A DNA stretch of 64,000 nucleotides from the NCBI GenBank assembly GCA_050516505.1, contig CP191518.1, positions 3,844,001 through 3,908,000 on the forward strand. The letters are read 5' to 3'. The translations under genes were made by a program, and so were the position numbers. The first letter of the stretch is position 1. Every line of letters starts with the position of its first letter. Shown one piece after another: positions 53,000 through 61,839 of this stretch. A model generated the notes under the pieces. That model was given only the letters and a program-made list of their open reading frames with translations. It did not search any database and had not been told where the DNA came from. The DNA comes from Scandinavium ludwigii_A (GTDB taxonomy: Bacteria > Pseudomonadota > Gammaproteobacteria > Enterobacterales > Enterobacteriaceae).

Positions 53000-53500
53000 T
53001 TACGCCTGTTTCTTCGCGGCCGCGTTCGGCAAGAAGCCTTCCAGCACAACCAGTGCCGCACCGATACAGATTGCGGAATCGGCGAGGTTGAAAGTCGCGA
53101 AGTGCCAGTTGCCGACGTAGAAGTCGATCATGTCGACCACGAATCCGTGCCACAACCGGTCAAACAGGTTGCCCAGTGCGCCACCAATGATCAGCGCATA
53201 GGCAATGTTGTTCAGCTTCTGAGTGGCTTTCGAGCGGTACATCAGTACCGCCAAAATCACACAGATACCGATGGCGATTCCAGCAAAGAACCAGCGCTGC
53301 CAGCCGCCGCTGTCGGCGAGGAAGCTAAACGCCGCGCCATAATTGCGCGCGTAGTGCAGGTTCAGCGACGGGAACAGCGAGACTGTTTCCCCCAGCATGA
53401 AATGCTGGAGGATCAGGAACTTGCTGCCGAGATCGATAATCAGCACCACCACAACTAGCCACAGCCAGCGCAGGCCGCTTTTACAGATTGATTGACTCAT
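53000..53500 (-). CDS. lspA: Lipoprotein signal peptidase (signal peptidase II)
   Basis: An inner-membrane aspartyl protease that cleaves prolipoprotein signal peptides. It has 166 residues (E. coli 164) and four hydrophobic helices. The catalytic aspartates lie in GFVVDMIDFYV and FNLADSAI, with NYGAAFS as the third family motif. Its ATG overlaps the ileS stop by one base. Confidence 0.97.
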   Translation of the reverse strand: MSQSICKSGLRWLWLVVVVLIIDLGSKFLILQHFMLGETVSLFPSLNLHYARNYGAAFSFLADSGGWQRWFFAGIAIGICVILAVLMYRSKATQKLNNIAYALIIGGALGNLFDRLWHGFVVDMIDFYVGNWHFATFNLADSAICIGAALVVLEGFLPNAAAKKQA

Positions 53501-56316
53501 CAGGCAAACTTACGCTTTTCGCCGTCACCGGCAATGTTGCTGACACAGCGGCCGCAGATTTCTGCGTGTTCCGCCACCTGACCGACGTCGGTGGTGTAAT
53601 GCCAGCAACGCGGGCACTTATCACCTTCGGCTTTCTGCAACGCCACTTTCAGGCCTTTCAGCAATTCGCTCTGCTGCGCCTCAGCGGTTGCCGCTGCATA
53701 ATCCGCAACGGAAGCCCCGGAGGTCAACAGGACAAATCGCAATTCATCGCCCAGTGCGGTCAGTTTCGCCGCCAGTTCTGGCTCGGCATACAGCGTAACC
53801 GCGGCTTCTAAAGAACCGCCCACTTTCTTATCGGCACGCGCCTGCTCGATAACTTTGTTCACTTCGCTGCGCACTTTCAGCAGTTCGTCCCAGAAGCCAT
53901 CGTTCATCGCTTCGGTTTCCGCCAGACCAAACAGGCCGGTGTACCACTCGCCGGTGAAGACGTACTTCTCGCGGGAGCCTGGCAGGTAGCCCCAGATTTC
54001 ATCCGCGGTGAAGGACATGATTGGCGCCATCCAGCGAACCAGGGCTTCTGCAATGTGATACAGCGCGGTTTGACAGCTGCGACGTGCGAGGCTGTCTGGT
54101 TTCGCGGTGTACTGACGGTCTTTGATGATGTCGAGATAGAACGAGCCCATTTCGATGGAGCAGAAGCGCATCAGGCGCTGCACCACTTCGTGGAAATCGT
54201 AAGACTCATACGCTTTCAGGATGTCTTCCTGTGCAGCCTGCGCACAGCCCACCGCCCAGCGATCCAGAACGACCATTTCTTCCGGTTTCACCATGTCTTT
54301 TACCGGATCGAAACCGTTGAGGTTCGCCAGCAGGAAGCGCGCGGTGTTACGGATACGACGATAGCTGTCGGCCGCACGTTTGAGGATCTCATCGGAGACC
54401 GCCATTTCGCCGGTGTAATCGGTGGAAGCCACCCACAGACGCAGGATATCTGCGCCCAGTTTGTTCATCACGTCCTGCGGCGATACGGTATTACCGATCG
54501 ACTTGGACATTTTGCGGCCCTGACCGTCAACGGTGAAACCGTGGGTCAGTACCTGACGGTAAGGCGCTTTGCCTTTCATCGCCGTGGAAATCATCAGGGA
54601 AGACATGAACCAGCCACGATGCTGGTCAGAACCTTCCAGATACATATCCGCCGCGTGACCGGAGAACTCCGGACGCACGTCAACCACAGACGAGTGGGTA
54701 GAACCGGAGTCGAACCATACGTCGAGCGTGTCTGGCACTTTCTCGTAGGTGTCGGCGTCGTCGCCCATGATGTCGCGCGGGTCGAGATCCCACCACGCCT
54801 GAATGCCGTCCTGCTCAACGCGTTTCGCCACGTCTTCCATCAGCTCAAGCGTGCGCGGGTGCAGTTCCTGCGTCTCTTTATGCACGAACAGGGACATTGG
54901 CACGCCCCACGTGCGCTGACGGGAGATACACCAGTCAGGACGGTTCGCGACCATTGATTCGATACGCGCCTGGCCCCAGTCCGGGATCCACTGCACGTCT
55001 TTGATCTCTTTCAGCGACTGCTCACGCAGGCCTTTCTGATCCATGCTGATGAACCACTGTGGGGTCGCACGGAAAATGATCGGCGTTTTGTGACGCCAGC
55101 AGCACGGATAGCTGTGAACCAATTTCTCAACGTGCAGCAGCGCACCGCTTTCACGCAGCATGTTGACGATAACATCGTTAGCTTTGAAAACGTTCACACC
55201 GTCCAGGGTCGGGTAAGTACCCGCCACATACGCGCCATCCGGTCCAACCGGGTTCGCGATTTCCAGACCGTATTTCTGACTGATGGTGTAGTCGTCAGGA
55301 CCATGGCCACCGGCGGTGTGTACCGCACCGGTACCCGCGTCCAGGGTAACGTGATCGCCAAGAATTGCCGGCACGTCGAAATCGAGGAATGGATGCTTGA
55401 AGCGCATCAGTTCCAGCTCATCACCCTTCACGGTGCCAAGCACGGTGTAGTCGGTGATATTCGCGCGTTTCAGCACGCTTTCAACCAGGTCTTTCGCCAG
55501 GATGATTGCCTGGCCTTCAACCTGCACCAGCGCATATTCAAACTCTGCTGACAGAGAGATGGCGCGGTTAGCGGGCAGCGTCCACGGCGTGGTGGTCCAG
55601 ATAACCAGAGAAATTGGGCCATTAACGGAAGCCACGCCAAATTTCGCCTTCACCGCATCCTGATCGACGGCGTTGAACGCCACGTCAATGGAGGGAGAGG
55701 TTTTGTCGTAATATTCCACTTCCGCTTCAGCCAGCGCAGAACGGCAGTCTACGCACCAGTGCACAGGCTTCGCGCCTTTATGCAGGTGGCCGTTGCCGAT
55801 GATTTTACCCAGCGCGCGGATGATGTTGGCTTCGGTGTTGAAGTCCATGGTCAGGTACGGACGAGACCAGTCGCCCAGCACGCCCAGACGGATGAAGTCC
55901 TCACGCTGCCCGTTAACCTGGGTGGCCGCGTATTCACGGCACTTCGCGCGGAATTCCGCCGCGGTGAATTTCTCACCTGGCTTACCAAATTCCTGCTCAA
56001 CTTTCAGTTCGATTGGCAGACCATGGCAGTCCCAACCCGGCACATACGGCGAGTCAAAGCCCGTCAGGCCTTTGGACTTAACGATAATATCTTTCAGAAT
56101 CTTGTTAACGGAGTGACCAATATGAATGCTGCCATTCGCATAAGGAGGGCCATCATGCAGAATGAACGTTTTTTTGCCTTTTTTCGCTGCACGGATAACA
56201 CCGTAAAGGTCATCATCGGTCCAACGGGCCAGCATTCCCGGTTCGCGTTTGGCGAGGTCGCCACGCATCGGGAACCCTGTTTCCGGCAAATTCAGGGTTG
56301 ATTTATAGTCACTCAT
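53500..56316 (-). CDS. ileS: Isoleucyl-tRNA synthetase
   Basis: Charges tRNA-Ile. It has 938 residues, the E. coli length. Class I motifs: HIGH at about 64-67 (YANGSIHIGHS) and KMSKS at about 602-606 (GRKMSKSIG). The CP1 editing domain is present (GTGAVHTAGGHGPDDY), and the C-terminal zinc site is seen as CPRCWHY with CGRCVSN. Overlaps lspA by one base and follows ribF by 32 bases. Confidence 0.98.
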   Translation of the reverse strand: MSDYKSTLNLPETGFPMRGDLAKREPGMLARWTDDDLYGVIRAAKKGKKTFILHDGPPYANGSIHIGHSVNKILKDIIVKSKGLTGFDSPYVPGWDCHGLPIELKVEQEFGKPGEKFTAAEFRAKCREYAATQVNGQREDFIRLGVLGDWSRPYLTMDFNTEANIIRALGKIIGNGHLHKGAKPVHWCVDCRSALAEAEVEYYDKTSPSIDVAFNAVDQDAVKAKFGVASVNGPISLVIWTTTPWTLPANRAISLSAEFEYALVQVEGQAIILAKDLVESVLKRANITDYTVLGTVKGDELELMRFKHPFLDFDVPAILGDHVTLDAGTGAVHTAGGHGPDDYTISQKYGLEIANPVGPDGAYVAGTYPTLDGVNVFKANDVIVNMLRESGALLHVEKLVHSYPCCWRHKTPIIFRATPQWFISMDQKGLREQSLKEIKDVQWIPDWGQARIESMVANRPDWCISRQRTWGVPMSLFVHKETQELHPRTLELMEDVAKRVEQDGIQAWWDLDPRDIMGDDADTYEKVPDTLDVWFDSGSTHSSVVDVRPEFSGHAADMYLEGSDQHRGWFMSSLMISTAMKGKAPYRQVLTHGFTVDGQGRKMSKSIGNTVSPQDVMNKLGADILRLWVASTDYTGEMAVSDEILKRAADSYRRIRNTARFLLANLNGFDPVKDMVKPEEMVVLDRWAVGCAQAAQEDILKAYESYDFHEVVQRLMRFCSIEMGSFYLDIIKDRQYTAKPDSLARRSCQTALYHIAEALVRWMAPIMSFTADEIWGYLPGSREKYVFTGEWYTGLFGLAETEAMNDGFWDELLKVRSEVNKVIEQARADKKVGGSLEAAVTLYAEPELAAKLTALGDELRFVLLTSGASVADYAAATAEAQQSELLKGLKVALQKAEGDKCPRCWHYTTDVGQVAEHAEICGRCVSNIAGDGEKRKFA

Positions 56317-56348
56317 CAGATTCTCGTTTCCGTATATTTACGTTGGCA

Positions 56349-57287
56349 TTACGCCGGGTTTGAAAGCCCGAACAACTCGCGAGCCGTTAATTCATCACGC
56401 GCGATTTGCGCTTTTAATTCGTCCAGCGATGAAAATCGCTGCTCGTTGCGTATTTTTTTACGCAGTATGACGTCTATATGGCGACCATAAAGGTCCATTA
56501 CAACGTCTAACAAATGCACTTCTAGCTGCTGGCGTACGCCAGCGACCGTTGGACGGGTGCCAATATTGGCCACACCTGGCAGCAATCTGTCGCCAAGCCC
56601 CGCAACTTCCACCGCATACACCCCTTTAACCGGGGAAACCTGACGACGCAGCGGTATATTCGCCGTCGGGAAACCGATGGTGCGCCCGAGTTCATCACCG
56701 TGAACCACGCGCCCAGAAATGCTGAAAGGATGGCCCAGCAGCGTTTGTGCCAGCTCGAGGTCATCCTCAGCCAGTGCCTGACGCACCGCGGTGCTGCTGA
56801 TGCGCAGGCCGCCTTCACAAAACGTTTGGGTGCTGGTGACGTCGAAACCGAATTCCGCACCAGCCTTCTGTAATAACAAGAAATCCCCTTCGCGACCAGC
56901 GCCGAAGCGGAAATCATCACCGACCGCCAGATACCGTACGCCCAGGCGTTTTACCAGCAGCTCGCTGATAAACTCCTGCGCCGTCAGGGCCGCGAAACGG
57001 CGGTCAAAGCGGACGCAAAGCACGTAGTCCACGCCGCTTTCGGCCAGATAACGGACCTTATCGCGCAAACGCGTCAGACGCGCCGGGGCTTTGTCCGTTG
57101 CGAAAAGCTCCAGCGGCTGCGGCTCAAAAATCACCACCACAACTGGCAGGCCGCGCTCACGTCCTTCTGCACGCAAACGCTCTAATAGCGCCTGATGCCC
57201 ACGGTGCACGCCGTCGAAATTGCCAATGGTTAACACGCACCCATGCGGTGCCTGACCTTGATTATGTATGCCGCGTATCAGCTTCAT
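56349..57287 (-). CDS. ribF: Bifunctional riboflavin kinase/FAD synthetase
   Basis: Phosphorylates riboflavin to FMN and adenylates it to FAD. It has 312 residues (E. coli 313). The N-terminal nucleotidyltransferase domain carries TIGNFDGVHRGHQALL (about 21-36); the C-terminal flavokinase domain carries IGFPTANIPL (about 208-217). It is the first gene of the ileS operon and divergent from rpsT. Confidence 0.97.
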   Translation of the reverse strand: MKLIRGIHNQGQAPHGCVLTIGNFDGVHRGHQALLERLRAEGRERGLPVVVVIFEPQPLELFATDKAPARLTRLRDKVRYLAESGVDYVLCVRFDRRFAALTAQEFISELLVKRLGVRYLAVGDDFRFGAGREGDFLLLQKAGAEFGFDVTSTQTFCEGGLRISSTAVRQALAEDDLELAQTLLGHPFSISGRVVHGDELGRTIGFPTANIPLRRQVSPVKGVYAVEVAGLGDRLLPGVANIGTRPTVAGVRQQLEVHLLDVVMDLYGRHIDVILRKKIRNEQRFSSLDELKAQIARDELTARELFGLSNPA

Positions 57288-57472
57288 GTCTGGCTCAATA
57301 CAGTGAAAATCGTGAAAGTATACCTTGTAGAGCAGGCGACGTTAACCGGCGATTGCACCTCGTTTACGAAAGATGCAACGATTTCATCCACCTTGATGTA
57401 AACACCAATCAAATCTGGCGCCACTGGCGATTTTTATCGCAGAAAGGCTGTATTCGGTGGGCGCAAGCTGGT

Positions 57473-57568
57473 AGAATCCTGCGCCATCACTACGTAACCA
57501 AGCGTTGTATTACTAACGGCGCTTATTTGCACAAATCCATTGACAAAAGAAGGCTAAGAGGGCATATT
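57473..57568 (+). promoter_or_regulatory. rpsT promoters P1 and P2
   Basis: P2: TTGACA (57540-57545) and CATATT (57563-57568) with a 17-bp spacer, a strong sigma-70 promoter about 40 bases before the start codon. P1: a TAGAAT -10 at 57473-57478 with a weak -35, as recalled for the upstream rpsT promoter of E. coli. The rest of the 328-bp ribF-rpsT gap shows no gene. Confidence 0.7.
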
Positions 57569-57615
57569 CCTCGGCCTTTGAATTGTCTATATAGATCATA
57601 TTTGGGAGTTGGACC

Positions 57616-57879
57616 TTGGCTAATATCAAATCAGCTAAGAAGCGCGCCGTTCAGTCTGAAAAGGCCCGCAAGCACAACGCTAGCCGTCGTTCTATGATGC
57701 GTACTTTCATCAAGAAAGTATACGCAGCTGTAGAAGCAGGCGATAAAGCTGCTGCACAGAAAGCATTTAACGAAATGCAACCAATCGTGGACCGTCAGGC
57801 TGCTAAAGGTCTGATCCACAAAAACAAAGCTGCGCGTCATAAAGCCAACCTGGCTGCGCAGATCAGCAAACTGGCTTAA
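57616..57879 (+). CDS. rpsT: 30S ribosomal protein S20
   Basis: A basic ribosomal protein of 87 residues that binds 16S rRNA early in assembly. It starts with TTG, as in E. coli, where the rare start is part of autogenous translational control. Highly Lys/Ala-rich with helical segments. Preceded by GGGAGTTGGA and followed by a strong terminator. The E. coli order (rpsT next to ribF) is kept, but its other neighbour here is an accessory sugar cassette. Confidence 0.98.
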   Translation: MANIKSAKKRAVQSEKARKHNASRRSMMRTFIKKVYAAVEAGDKAAAQKAFNEMQPIVDRQAAKGLIHKNKAARHKANLAAQISKLA

Positions 57880-57909
57880 TCGCCCGCTCGCTGAGTCTTT
57901 GTTGAAGAA

Positions 57910-57935
57910 AAACCCGCCTCGGCGGGTTTTTTTAT
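57910..57935 (+). terminator. rpsT intrinsic terminator
   Basis: An 8-bp stem (AAACCCGC / GCGGGTTT) with a CTCG loop, followed by a run of T. It is 30 bases after the rpsT stop and is a strong rho-independent terminator. Confidence 0.93.
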
Positions 57936-58044
57936 ATCTGCGTTTTGCCTCTTATTCTGTCAGCGGCAGCCAACGCTCCTCATCGTCAGGATCCTTCCCA
58001 ATCCCCACCCGTCCTTGCCAACGATCAACACCTCAGCTAAACAC

Positions 58045-58086
58045 GTGAAAACTATTTCATTTCATTGTGAAAGTTATTTCATTTCA
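58045..58086 (+). repeat. Tandem 20-bp regulatory-looking repeat, 22-bp phasing
   Basis: GTGAAARYTATTTCATTTCA occurs at 58045-58064 and 58067-58086 (18 of 20 bases identical; the two differences are AC versus GT). Each copy also contains a GAAA-N4-TTTC inverted repeat. The 22-bp period, about two helical turns, puts both on one face of the DNA, as expected of a transcription factor binding array. Confidence 0.65.
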
Positions 58087-58268
58087 ACTCTGATTGAAAT
58101 GTGAGCAGCATAGCAAATAAAACAATAAAGCCCAGAAAAACGAATAAACGCAATCCTGATGTAAGATTTGATAATTGATTACAACACTGTGTTTAACTAG
58201 TTTAAATTTACGGTTGATTACACTCTTATTCTCTAAGGTGATCGTTTATAAATATGAAAAAATAAAAA

Positions 58269-58310
58269 ACGCCTTCTTGCTTAGAAAGTAAAAGATGTTT
58301 TTCTAGGCGT
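58269..58310 (+). promoter_or_regulatory. Possible 5' leader stem-loop
   Basis: ACGCC (58269-58273) and TAGAAA (58282-58287) can pair with the contiguous TTTCTA-GGCGT (58300-58310), giving an 11-bp stem with an 8-base bulge and a 12-base loop. It ends 26 bases before the symporter start. Function unknown. Confidence 0.4.
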
Positions 58311-58336
58311 ATCGTTACAATACAGGAGTTATCACC

Positions 58337-59710
58337 ATGAGTTCTGTTATTGAAGATACCCAGTCTGCCGGGTCAATGTCATTATCTTTACTACAGCGTA
58401 TCAGCTACGGTTTTTTAGATGTCGCGGGCAATCTGCTGTACTGCTTCGGTTCAACGTACATATTATATTTCTACACCGACGTTGCGGGAATAAGCCTTGC
58501 GGTAGCAGGGGTCATCTTACTGCTGGCACGCATTGTAGACGGCATTGATGCCCCGATCTGGGGGATTATTATCGATAAAACTCGCTCCCGTTACGGAAAA
58601 TGTCGCCCCTGGTTCTTATGGCTTCCACTACCTTTTGGCGTATTTAGTGCACTTTCATTTTGGTCTCCAGATATCAGCATGACCGGAAAAGCCATCTATG
58701 CAGCAATATCGTACATGGTTGCCAGTATTTTATTTACCGGACTCAACACACCTCTCAGCGCAATATTACCGCTGATGACGTTATCCCCAAAAGAGCGTCT
58801 GGTATTAAACTCCTGGAGGATGACCGGTGGACAAATTGGGGTCCTGTTGATGAACGCGACCGCATTACCATTAGTCGCTTTTTTAGGTAAGGGAAATGAT
58901 CATGCCGGATTTATTTACACGGCTATTTTGTTTGCAATTATATCCTGTGCACTAACCCTTTTTGCGTTTAAAAATATTCGTGAAATGGATACGGATAAAA
59001 TACAGCAAGAACCACGATTGCCGATGAAAAAAAGCTTCGCGGCGATGAAAGGCAACTGGCCGTGGATACTGATGGTGCTGGCAAACCTGATCTTCTGGAT
59101 AGCCCTACAGCAACGTTCGACGACCATCGTCTACTACCTGACCTACAACCTCGATCGTAAAGATCTTGTCCCGCTGATTAACAGTCTGGCTACCATTCAG
59201 ATCCTGTTTATCATCGCTATCCCTTTCTTTAGCAAATATATTGCCAAAACCTGGATTTGGATTAGCGGCCTGCTGGTCGCCACGCTGGGCGGGATCATGA
59301 TGTGGCTGGCGATGGATAACATCCCGTTACTGATTGCCGCCTGGGTTATCGGCAATATCGGCAGCGGCATCGCATGCTCAATGCCCTTCGCCATGCTGGG
59401 CTTCGCCGTTGATTTTGGCGCCTGGAAAACCGGTATCAAGGCAACGGGCATACTTATCGCCTTCGGCAGCACCTTCTGCATCAAGATGGGCAGCGGTTTA
59501 GGCACAGCCTTTGCTGCCTGGATCATGAACAGTTTTGGCTACGTCCCTAACCACGCCCAAAGTGCTGCTGGGTTGGAGGGGATAACCTGGGCCTTCATTT
59601 GGGCACCCGCCCTGCTCTTCACACTTGCCGCGATCCCTCTGCTTTTCTTCCGCAAATACGAAGCGATGGAAGACAAGGTTCGCCGCGATCTGGAAACAAC
59701 TAACCACTGA
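58337..59710 (+). CDS. GPH-family glycoside:cation symporter (YicJ/XynP-like)
   Basis: An inner-membrane MFS_2 transporter of 457 residues with about 12 hydrophobic segments. The N-terminal SYGFLDVAGNLLYCFGSTYILYFYTDVAGIS stretch (in parts) and DGIDAPIWGIIIDKTRSRYGKCRPW (in parts, about 68-92) are hallmarks of the GPH family that includes MelB, XynP and YicJ. Preceded by an AGGAG site. It is 40 bases from the GH31 gene and presumably imports its substrate. Codon use and GC are somewhat lower than in the backbone, consistent with acquisition. The sugar is unknown; an alpha-xyloside or alpha-glucoside is inferred. Confidence 0.88.
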   Translation: MSSVIEDTQSAGSMSLSLLQRISYGFLDVAGNLLYCFGSTYILYFYTDVAGISLAVAGVILLLARIVDGIDAPIWGIIIDKTRSRYGKCRPWFLWLPLPFGVFSALSFWSPDISMTGKAIYAAISYMVASILFTGLNTPLSAILPLMTLSPKERLVLNSWRMTGGQIGVLLMNATALPLVAFLGKGNDHAGFIYTAILFAIISCALTLFAFKNIREMDTDKIQQEPRLPMKKSFAAMKGNWPWILMVLANLIFWIALQQRSTTIVYYLTYNLDRKDLVPLINSLATIQILFIIAIPFFSKYIAKTWIWISGLLVATLGGIMMWLAMDNIPLLIAAWVIGNIGSGIACSMPFAMLGFAVDFGAWKTGIKATGILIAFGSTFCIKMGSGLGTAFAAWIMNSFGYVPNHAQSAAGLEGITWAFIWAPALLFTLAAIPLLFFRKYEAMEDKVRRDLETTNH

Positions 59711-59750
59711 CGCTCTTTATCTTCACCACCTGAATACAGGAGGAACCACC

Positions 59751-61790
59751 ATGCCATTTTTGCAACAAGACCCGCGCCGCCTGGTCTGGCAGCAAAACGA
59801 TCGCTATCTTTGGATAGAACCCTGGGGGGAGAACAGCCTGCGCATACGCAGCGGCCGCCATCTACCGGTGATGAGAAATGAGGACTGGGCGCTGGCGGAG
59901 CCCGTCGCAGAAAGCGCCTGCCAAATCGTTTATGACCAAAAGCAGGCAACGCTGACTAATGGAAAGATAATCGCTATCGTCAATCAAAAAGGACAAATCG
60001 CCTTTTATCGCCATCCGCATAAGTGCCTACTGCAGGAGTTCTGGCGTCAGCGAGGCGAAATGGGGGAAGACGAATCCTCCCACGGTCAGTATGTCAGCGC
60101 ACTTAACTTGGAGGGGCGCGAGTTTCGTCCGATTCAGGGAGGGAAATACGCGGTAAAAGCCCGCTTCGAAGCTACCGAAGGGGAAAAAATTTACGGAATG
60201 GGCCAATACCAACAGACGAATCTGAACCTCAAAGGATGCGTACTTGAGCTGGCCCAGCGCAACTCTCAAGCATCGGTCCCATTTATGCTCTCCAGCCTGG
60301 GCTATGGTTTTTTATGGAACAACCCGGCCATTGGTCGTGCGACTTTTGCACAAAACGTGACGGAATGGGAAGCTCACGTCAGTGAACAGCTGGACTACTG
60401 GATCACCGCTGGCGATACCCCGGCAGAAATTAGCCACGCTTATGCGCTCGCCACCGGCACGCCGCCGATGATGCCGGATTACGCAATGGGCTTCTGGCAG
60501 TGCAAACTGCGCTACCGCACACAGGAGGAGTTATTAGCTGTCGCCCGCGAGCATAAACAGCGCAATTTACCTATCTCGGTGATCGTCATTGATTTCTTCC
60601 ACTGGCCAAATCAGGGCGACTGGATGTTCGACCCACGCGACTGGCCCGATCCCGATGCGATGATCACCGAGCTGAAGTCCTTAGGTATCGAGCTGATGGT
60701 GTCTGTGTGGCCAACGGTTGATAGCCGTACCGAGAGCTATCGGGAGATGCGCGAAAACGGTTGGCTGGTACAAACGGAACGTGGATTGCCAATTAATATG
60801 GATTTCCTCGGTAATACCACCTTCTTCGATGCCACCCATCCAGATGCCCGCGACTATGTTTGGGGGAAAGCAAAACACAACTATTACGATAAAGGCGTGA
60901 AACTCTTCTGGTTAGATGAAGCCGAGCCGGAATTCAGTGTCTACGACTATGATAATTATCGTTATCACGCCGGTCCGGTGTTGGAAGTCGGTAATATCTA
61001 TCCGCGAATGTACGCTAAGACCTTCTTTGACGGCATGAAAGCAGATGGGGAAGACCAGGTTATCAACTTGCTGCGCTGCGCGTGGGCGGGTAGTCAACGC
61101 TATGGCGCACTGGTATGGTCAGGCGACATTCACTCTTCGTTTCGTTCATTACGCAATCAGTTTGCTGCCGGCCTGAATATGGGGATCGCAGGAATCCCGT
61201 GGTGGACAACGGATATTGGCGGCTTTCATGGTGGCAATATTCATGACCCGCGTTTCCATGAGCTGCTGATTCGCTGGTTCCAGTGGGGAGTCTTTAGCCC
61301 AGTCATGCGCCTACATGGCAACCGTGATCCACAGATTTTGCCCGAGCAGCCCTATCGGGATGGCATTGCCCAGTGCCCAACCGGAGCACCAAATGAAGTC
61401 TGGAGCTATGGCGAAGACGTATATGAGGTGCTGGCAGGCTGCCTGACACTGCGCGAGCAGCTCAAACCCTACATTAAAGCACTGATGGCAGAAACCCATA
61501 AACGCAATACGCCGGTCATGCGTACCCTGTTTTTTGAGTTCCCCGACCAGGTAAATAGCTGGGAAATTACCGACCAGTACTGCTTCGGCCCTGATTTGCT
61601 GATTGCGCCCGTCATGCATGAAGGAATGCGTGAACGCGACGTCTGGCTGCCAGAGGGCGAAAAATGGACCGATCTTGTTACTGGCGAGAGCTACCAAGGA
61701 GGACAAATGCTACGCTTTGCTACACCGCTGGACAGAATCCCGGTATTTATCCGTGAAGGCGGGCAATATCGTCGCTTGCTGAGTCTGTAG
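59751..61790 (+). CDS. Glycoside hydrolase family 31 (alpha-xylosidase/alpha-glucosidase-like)
   Basis: A cytoplasmic alpha-glycosidase of 679 residues. The ATG at 59751 follows an AGGAGG site 6 bases away; an upstream ATG (59625) lies inside the symporter gene. GH31 catalytic regions: nucleophile Asp389 in LFWLDEAEPE, acid/base Asp459 in WSGDIHSS, and VIVIDFFHWPNQGDW plus WWTTDIGGFHGG as subsite motifs. An N-terminal beta-sandwich occupies about residues 1-230. It is not a close match to E. coli YicI (772 residues). The neighbouring symporter points to an imported, non-phosphorylated oligosaccharide. Exact specificity cannot be read from sequence. Confidence 0.88.
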   Translation: MPFLQQDPRRLVWQQNDRYLWIEPWGENSLRIRSGRHLPVMRNEDWALAEPVAESACQIVYDQKQATLTNGKIIAIVNQKGQIAFYRHPHKCLLQEFWRQRGEMGEDESSHGQYVSALNLEGREFRPIQGGKYAVKARFEATEGEKIYGMGQYQQTNLNLKGCVLELAQRNSQASVPFMLSSLGYGFLWNNPAIGRATFAQNVTEWEAHVSEQLDYWITAGDTPAEISHAYALATGTPPMMPDYAMGFWQCKLRYRTQEELLAVAREHKQRNLPISVIVIDFFHWPNQGDWMFDPRDWPDPDAMITELKSLGIELMVSVWPTVDSRTESYREMRENGWLVQTERGLPINMDFLGNTTFFDATHPDARDYVWGKAKHNYYDKGVKLFWLDEAEPEFSVYDYDNYRYHAGPVLEVGNIYPRMYAKTFFDGMKADGEDQVINLLRCAWAGSQRYGALVWSGDIHSSFRSLRNQFAAGLNMGIAGIPWWTTDIGGFHGGNIHDPRFHELLIRWFQWGVFSPVMRLHGNRDPQILPEQPYRDGIAQCPTGAPNEVWSYGEDVYEVLAGCLTLREQLKPYIKALMAETHKRNTPVMRTLFFEFPDQVNSWEITDQYCFGPDLLIAPVMHEGMRERDVWLPEGEKWTDLVTGESYQGGQMLRFATPLDRIPVFIREGGQYRRLLSL

Positions 61791-61795
61791 TTTTA

Positions 61796-61826
61796 TCCGG
61801 CTGCAGTATTCATCACTGCAGCCGGA
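61796..61826. terminator. Bidirectional terminator between GH31 gene and nhaR
   Basis: A 12-bp perfect stem (TCCGGCTGCAGT / ACTGCAGCCGGA) with a 7-base loop, followed by AATTTTA on the plus strand and TAAAAC on the minus strand. It serves two convergent genes. Confidence 0.8.
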
Positions 61827-61839
61827 AATTTTACGGACT

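Larger units (their letters stand above)
57936..58336. other. 401-bp AT-rich intergenic leader of the sugar cassette
   Basis: No reading frame could be supported. The first ~100 bp are GC-moderate and look like leftover backbone with no recognisable element. From about 58040 it is AT-rich and carries a tandem 22-bp-phased repeat (58045-58086) and a stem-loop leader (58269-58310). The regulator of the downstream genes is not encoded next to them. Confidence 0.6.

Noticed and set aside
54055..54957. A 300-codon plus-strand frame opposite ileS
   Set aside because: It is a shadow of the complete ileS gene; the product is low-complexity in His/Arg/Val.
57880..58336. Search for an insertion sequence or its remnants, since E. 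coli K-12 carries IS1 between rpsT and nhaR
   Set aside because: No transposase frame or terminal inverted repeats were seen.
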